Shown one piece after another: positions 5,860 through 9,141 of a DNA stretch of 9,141 nucleotides. Numbering within the stretch: the stretch's first letter is position 1; each line of letters starts with the position of its first letter. Under the pieces are notes generated by a model. It was not told where the DNA came from. It did not search any database and saw only the letters and a list, made by a program, of their open reading frames with translations. Source of the stretch: Candidatus Nanopelagicales bacterium (lineage in GTDB: Bacteria > Actinomycetota > Actinomycetes > S36-B12 > UBA10799); assembly GCA_025455985.1 (NCBI GenBank), contig JALOLM010000056.1, positions 1-9,141 on the forward strand, written 5' to 3'. The translations under genes and the position numbers were made by a program.

Positions 5860-5981
5860 TCTGCAAGGTGAGGTTGGCGGTCAAGAACCCTTTCGGTGAC
5901 CATATGACCACCCACTGGTCCGCCCGTCACCAAAAGCATCCGCAGGCAGCCCAATGCCGGACCCCTGCCAGACTGGGCCCC
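5860..5981. other. Intergenic gap with an imperfect palindrome
   Basis: These 122 bases separate the AAA+ ATPase stop from the chosen start of the oxidoreductase. An 18-base imperfect palindrome at 5895-5912 has GGTG and CACC outer arms around a perfect CATATG centre, with two mismatched positions on each side. It could be a dimeric repressor site. No clear terminator or -35/-10 pair was found. The oxidoreductase frame is open through this gap, but the encoded residues do not look like that family. Confidence 0.3.
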
Positions 5982-6863
5982 GTGCGTATCGGCGTGGTGA
6001 TGCTCCCAACCGACCCCTGGGCGCGCAGTGTCGCCAGGGCCCAGCACCTGGACACCCTCGGTTTCGACCATCTGTGGACCTACGACCACCTGTCCTGGCA
6101 GCGGTACCGCGACCAGGACTGGCATGCAGCAATACCCTGGCTGACCGGGATCGCGGCGGCCACCAGCCATGTGCGCCTTGGCACGCTTGTCACCTCCCCC
6201 AACTTCCGCCACCCGGTGACGTTGGCCAAGGAGGCGATGACCCTCGACCACATCAGCGCGGGCCGGCTCACCCTCGGCGTGGGTGCCGGAGGCACGGGGT
6301 TCGACGCGACCGTGTTCGGCGACCAGCCGTTGAGTCCGCGCGCACGAGCCGACCGCCTCGAGGCCTTCGTGGAAGTGCTCGACGGCCTGCTGCGGACCCC
6401 GGAGTACTCGGTTGAGAACTCCCACTACCGGGTACACGAGGCGCAGATGATCCCCGGCTGCGTGCAGCGACCGCGACTGCCGTTGGCGGTCGCAGCAGCC
6501 GGGCCGCGCACGATCGCGACCGCCGTGCGCTATGGCGACGCATGGGTCACGTTCGGTGATCCCGCAAGCAGCGATCCGACAGTGGCCGGCATGGATGCAG
6601 CCGTCAGGTCACAGTCGTCCTTGGTCGACCGCACCTGCGAACGGCTCGGCCGCGACCCTGCCAGCCTCGACCGGATCTTTCTCAGCGGCAACGATCCCCG
6701 GCGACCGTTGACGAGCTTGGATGCCTTCGCCGACTTCGTCGCCTGGGCGCAGGACGTCGGGTTCACCGACTTGGTCGTGCACGATCCCCGGCCTGACGAT
6801 CCGGTGTGGGACCAGGACCCGCTGATCCTCGATGAGATCGCGGCTGCGGTCCTCAGCTCTTGA
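5982..6863 (+). CDS. LLM-class (luciferase-like) flavin oxidoreductase, probably F420-dependent
   Basis: From GTG 5982 the product is 293 residues and starts MRIGVVMLP, the first beta strand usual for luciferase-like monooxygenases. The TIM-barrel signature is clear: VRLGTLVTSPNFRHP (64-78), LAKEAMTLDHISAGRLTLGVGAGG (81-104), and RPRLPLAVAAAGPRTIATAVRYGDAWV (about 166-192), which forms the flavin or F420 phosphate-binding end. In actinobacteria most such proteins use coenzyme F420H2, though FMN users exist. The substrate cannot be predicted. The frame is open back to 5868 (with an ATG at 5904), but those residues are not family-like. GTG 5982 lacks an obvious Shine-Dalgarno sequence, so the start rests on homology to the family pattern. 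The stop overlaps the end of the convergent P-type ATPase gene by 11 bases. Confidence 0.88.
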   Translation: MRIGVVMLPTDPWARSVARAQHLDTLGFDHLWTYDHLSWQRYRDQDWHAAIPWLTGIAAATSHVRLGTLVTSPNFRHPVTLAKEAMTLDHISAGRLTLGVGAGGTGFDATVFGDQPLSPRARADRLEAFVEVLDGLLRTPEYSVENSHYRVHEAQMIPGCVQRPRLPLAVAAAGPRTIATAVRYGDAWVTFGDPASSDPTVAGMDAAVRSQSSLVDRTCERLGRDPASLDRIFLSGNDPRRPLTSLDAFADFVAWAQDVGFTDLVVHDPRPDDPVWDQDPLILDEIAAAVLSS

Positions 6864-9141
6864 CCCGCCGGGCTTTCCACAACGCGTCTGCCGTCCACAA
6901 CAGCGGCGCCCCCAGCGCGATGAGGGGCAGAACCGCTGAAGGCGGCCATAGTTGACCGAGCACCGCGGCCACGGCAGGGATCACCAGGCATGCCACTCCG
7001 AACAGAACCGATGTGGCTACCGAAATCAGCAGGAAGCCGTTGCTGGCCCAGCGCATCCTCCACACAGACAGGTGCGTGCTACGGCAGGCGAACGCATTGG
7101 CGGCCTGCATGATCACCACACTCAGAAACGCCGCACCTGAGGCCGCCCACAGCGCAGAACCATCCGGCCACTGCAGACCGGGTCGCCAACCAGCTGCGAC
7201 GAGGGCCGCCACGAAGACCGCCAACTCCACGATCGCTTCGGTCGGCCCCAGCACACCGAAGGCGCGCGTGGCCACAGTCCGGTCCAGCAAGCCACCCGAC
7301 ACCGGTGGGTGCTCCAGGACCCGATGGTCGGGCTTCTCCGCGCCCAGTGCGATGGCCGGCAGCGTGTCGGTACCGAGGTCGAGAGCCAGGATCTGCAGAA
7401 CCCCGAGCGCCAATGGGAAGTGAGCGCCGGACAGCGCCCACACCACGAACGGCGCGAGTTCGGCGACGTTGTCAGTCAAGTGGTAGGTGAGGAATCGCCG
7501 GGCGTTGAGGAACGTGCCGCGGCCCTGCCTGACCGCTGCCACGATCGTGCCGAAGTGGTCGTCCAGAAGCACCAGGTCGGCGGCCTCGCGGGCGATGTCC
7601 GTACCGCCTTCTCCCATTGCGACGCCGATATCCGCCTCGCGCAGAGCCGGCGAGTCGTTGACCCCGTCGCCAGTCATCGCCACGACATGGCCACGCGCTC
7701 GCAGCGCCCTTGCCACGCGTAGTTTGAGCTCCGGCGAGATACGCGCCAGAACCGCACCATCGCGATCAACCAGCGCGCCGAGTTCACCATCGCCGCTGGG
7801 CAGGTCGTCGCCGGTGAGAACTGGGGAGGAGGGCAGCAACAGACCCACCTCGCGGGCAATGGCCGCTGCCGTGCTCGGGTGGTCCCCAGTGACCAGGACC
7901 AGTGAGATGCCCGCCTGCCGACAGGCCGCAACGGCCTCCCCGACCCCCGGCCGCGGCGGGTCCTCGAAGCCGAGCAGACCGAGCAGGTTTAGCGGTCCAC
8001 CGTCTGCAGCCTCAGGCGGACCCTGCGCAACAGCCAGCACGCGCAGGCCCGACCCCGAATACCGGGCCAGCGCTTCGTGAGCACCTTCGTCGGTGCTGCA
8101 CAACGCAAGAACGGCCTCGGGCGCCCCTTTGCACACGACACGGTCGGCACGCACGGACACCGTCATCCTGCGGGCCGAGTCGAACGGCCGGTAGGACACT
8201 TCGTCATCCAGCGGTGGGTCCAGATTCAGGCGGCGGGACAACGCATCAACCGCTGCGTCCATGGGATCGCCATGTGGCAGCCACTCGGACCCCACCTGCA
8301 CGACGTATCCCCGTGAGGCCATCCGGGCGCTGTGGACAAGTTCCGCGACGGCTGTGCGAACGTGGGCATCACAGGTCACCTCGGCAGTCGGCTCGTACCC
8401 TTGCCCGACGATGTGCCCCTCGCCCAAGGGGGTCCACACCGCCACGACGTTCATCCGGTTCTGTGTGATCGTTCCGGTCTTGTCCGTACAGATGATGCTG
8501 GTCGCGCCGAGGGTCTCCACAGACTCCAGCCGGCGGACCAACGCCTTTTGCGCGGCCATCCGCTGCGCGCCGATCGCCAGCGAAAGGGTCACGGTGGGCA
8601 GCAGACCCTCGGGCACCAGTGCCACCGTGACCCCGATGCCGAAGATGAACCCCTGTGACACCGGCACCCCGAGCAGGAGCATGAGGACGAAGAACACGAC
8701 CCCTACGCTCACGGCGATGAGCGCAACGGTGCGCACAAGTTTGCGAATGTCGAGTTCGAGAGGGGTTCGTGGGCGCGGTTCCGACTGCGCGAGATCAGCG
8801 ATCTGACCGAAGCGACTTCTCGACCCCGTCGCCGTCACCGTTGCCCGACCCTCCCCCGACACGACGAAGGTCCCGGCGTGCATCGCCGCCCCGACCGCTA
8901 CAGATTCCGGGACGCTCTCGCCGGTGAGTGTCGAGGTGTCCACCATCAGCGCCTCGGCCGCCACACAGGTCATGTCCGCCGCGATGCGGTCGCCCTCGCG
9001 CAGGATGACTAGATCCCCGGGGACGATCTGGTCCGCATCGATGACCTGAGGAAGGCCATCCCGGACCACGCAGGCGCGCACCGGCAGTAGTTGCTGCAGG
9101 CGACTGGCAGCCCGTTCGGCGCGGTACTCCTGCACGAACGC
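6853..9141 (-). CDS. P-type (P2) cation-transporting ATPase, N terminus cut by the window edge
   Basis: The 762 visible residues lack only the N terminus and first membrane helices. In order there are the actuator domain with TGES (8914-8925), M4 with PEGLL (8599-8613), the phosphorylated Asp in DKTGT (Asp codon 8482-8484), KGAPE in the nucleotide domain, TGDHPSTAAAIA, and GDGVND in the P domain (7654-7671). M5 follows with YHLTDNVAELAPF (7447-7485), M6 with DLGTD (7366-7380), and then the C-terminal membrane helices. Such pumps couple ATP hydrolysis to cation movement across the cytoplasmic membrane. M4 PEGLLPTVTLSLA, M5 N and E, and M6 D-L-G-T-D match the Na,K/H,K-ATPase site, while SERCA-type Ca2+ pumps have N-L-V-T-D in M6. 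The ion is therefore more likely monovalent than Ca2+, but this is inference. The codon at 9135 is an internal valine. No frameshift is seen. Confidence 0.92.
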   Translation of the reverse strand, partial: AFVQEYRAERAASRLQQLLPVRACVVRDGLPQVIDADQIVPGDLVILREGDRIAADMTCVAAEALMVDTSTLTGESVPESVAVGAAMHAGTFVVSGEGRATVTATGSRSRFGQIADLAQSEPRPRTPLELDIRKLVRTVALIAVSVGVVFFVLMLLLGVPVSQGFIFGIGVTVALVPEGLLPTVTLSLAIGAQRMAAQKALVRRLESVETLGATSIICTDKTGTITQNRMNVVAVWTPLGEGHIVGQGYEPTAEVTCDAHVRTAVAELVHSARMASRGYVVQVGSEWLPHGDPMDAAVDALSRRLNLDPPLDDEVSYRPFDSARRMTVSVRADRVVCKGAPEAVLALCSTDEGAHEALARYSGSGLRVLAVAQGPPEAADGGPLNLLGLLGFEDPPRPGVGEAVAACRQAGISLVLVTGDHPSTAAAIAREVGLLLPSSPVLTGDDLPSGDGELGALVDRDGAVLARISPELKLRVARALRARGHVVAMTGDGVNDSPALREADIGVAMGEGGTDIAREAADLVLLDDHFGTIVAAVRQGRGTFLNARRFLTYHLTDNVAELAPFVVWALSGAHFPLALGVLQILALDLGTDTLPAIALGAEKPDHRVLEHPPVSGGLLDRTVATRAFGVLGPTEAIVELAVFVAALVAAGWRPGLQWPDGSALWAASGAAFLSVVIMQAANAFACRSTHLSVWRMRWASNGFLLISVATSVLFGVACLVIPAVAAVLGQLWPPSAVLPLIALGAPLLWTADALWKARRVKS

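Noticed and set aside
5646..6437. 263-codon minus-strand frame across the ATPase-oxidoreductase junction
   Set aside because: It overlaps two strong plus-strand genes, has no RBS and shows no recognisable domain.
7309..8806. Several plus-strand frames within the P-type ATPase region
   Set aside because: They are antisense to an intact gene with all P-type motifs, and their products are low-complexity.

Overview
The window is GC-rich DNA whose codon use and gene content point to an actinobacterium (Actinomycetota). Supporting signs are an F420-type luciferase-like monooxygenase, a CbxX/EccA-type AAA+ ATPase, an Rv0183-like monoacylglycerol lipase, frequent GTG starts, and 'ERKFLV'-type CYTH proteins. 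No rRNA, tRNA, CRISPR array, insertion sequence or phage gene was seen. The species cannot be named from this sequence.

Layout. Positions 1-365 (+) hold the C-terminal end of an SLC13/DASS-type anion transporter. A five-gene run on the minus strand follows. In its direction of transcription it reads: monoacylglycerol lipase-like hydrolase (3366-4196), classical SDR (2463-3296), canonical CYTH/triphosphate tunnel protein (1983-2456), small secreted protein (1320-1940), and a longer protein that looks like a divergent CYTH relative (461-1273). Gaps in this run are 6 to 69 bases, so an operon is plausible. Upstream of the lipase lies a tiny minus-strand gene (4363-4464, 33 codons). It has a near-perfect Shine-Dalgarno sequence and is followed by a strong GC-rich hairpin, so it looks like its own transcription unit. 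It diverges from a plus-strand AAA+ ATPase gene of the CbxX/CfqX (EccA-like) type (4612-5859). The 147 bases between them hold regulatory-looking repeats, including three 11-base direct repeats that resemble an actinobacterial PHO box. An LLM-class flavin oxidoreductase (5982-6863, +) follows. Its end overlaps by 11 bases the end of a convergent P-type cation ATPase gene (6853-9141, -), which runs off the right edge.

How the genes may fit together. The minus-strand run mixes lipid or alcohol metabolism (lipase plus SDR) with two proteins of the triphosphate-tunnel fold. A shared pathway is possible but unproved. The most novel-looking element is the 33-residue peptide gene with its own terminator, facing the AAA+ ATPase gene. 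The P-type pump is also notable because its visible cation-site residues match the Na,K-ATPase pattern rather than the SERCA pattern.
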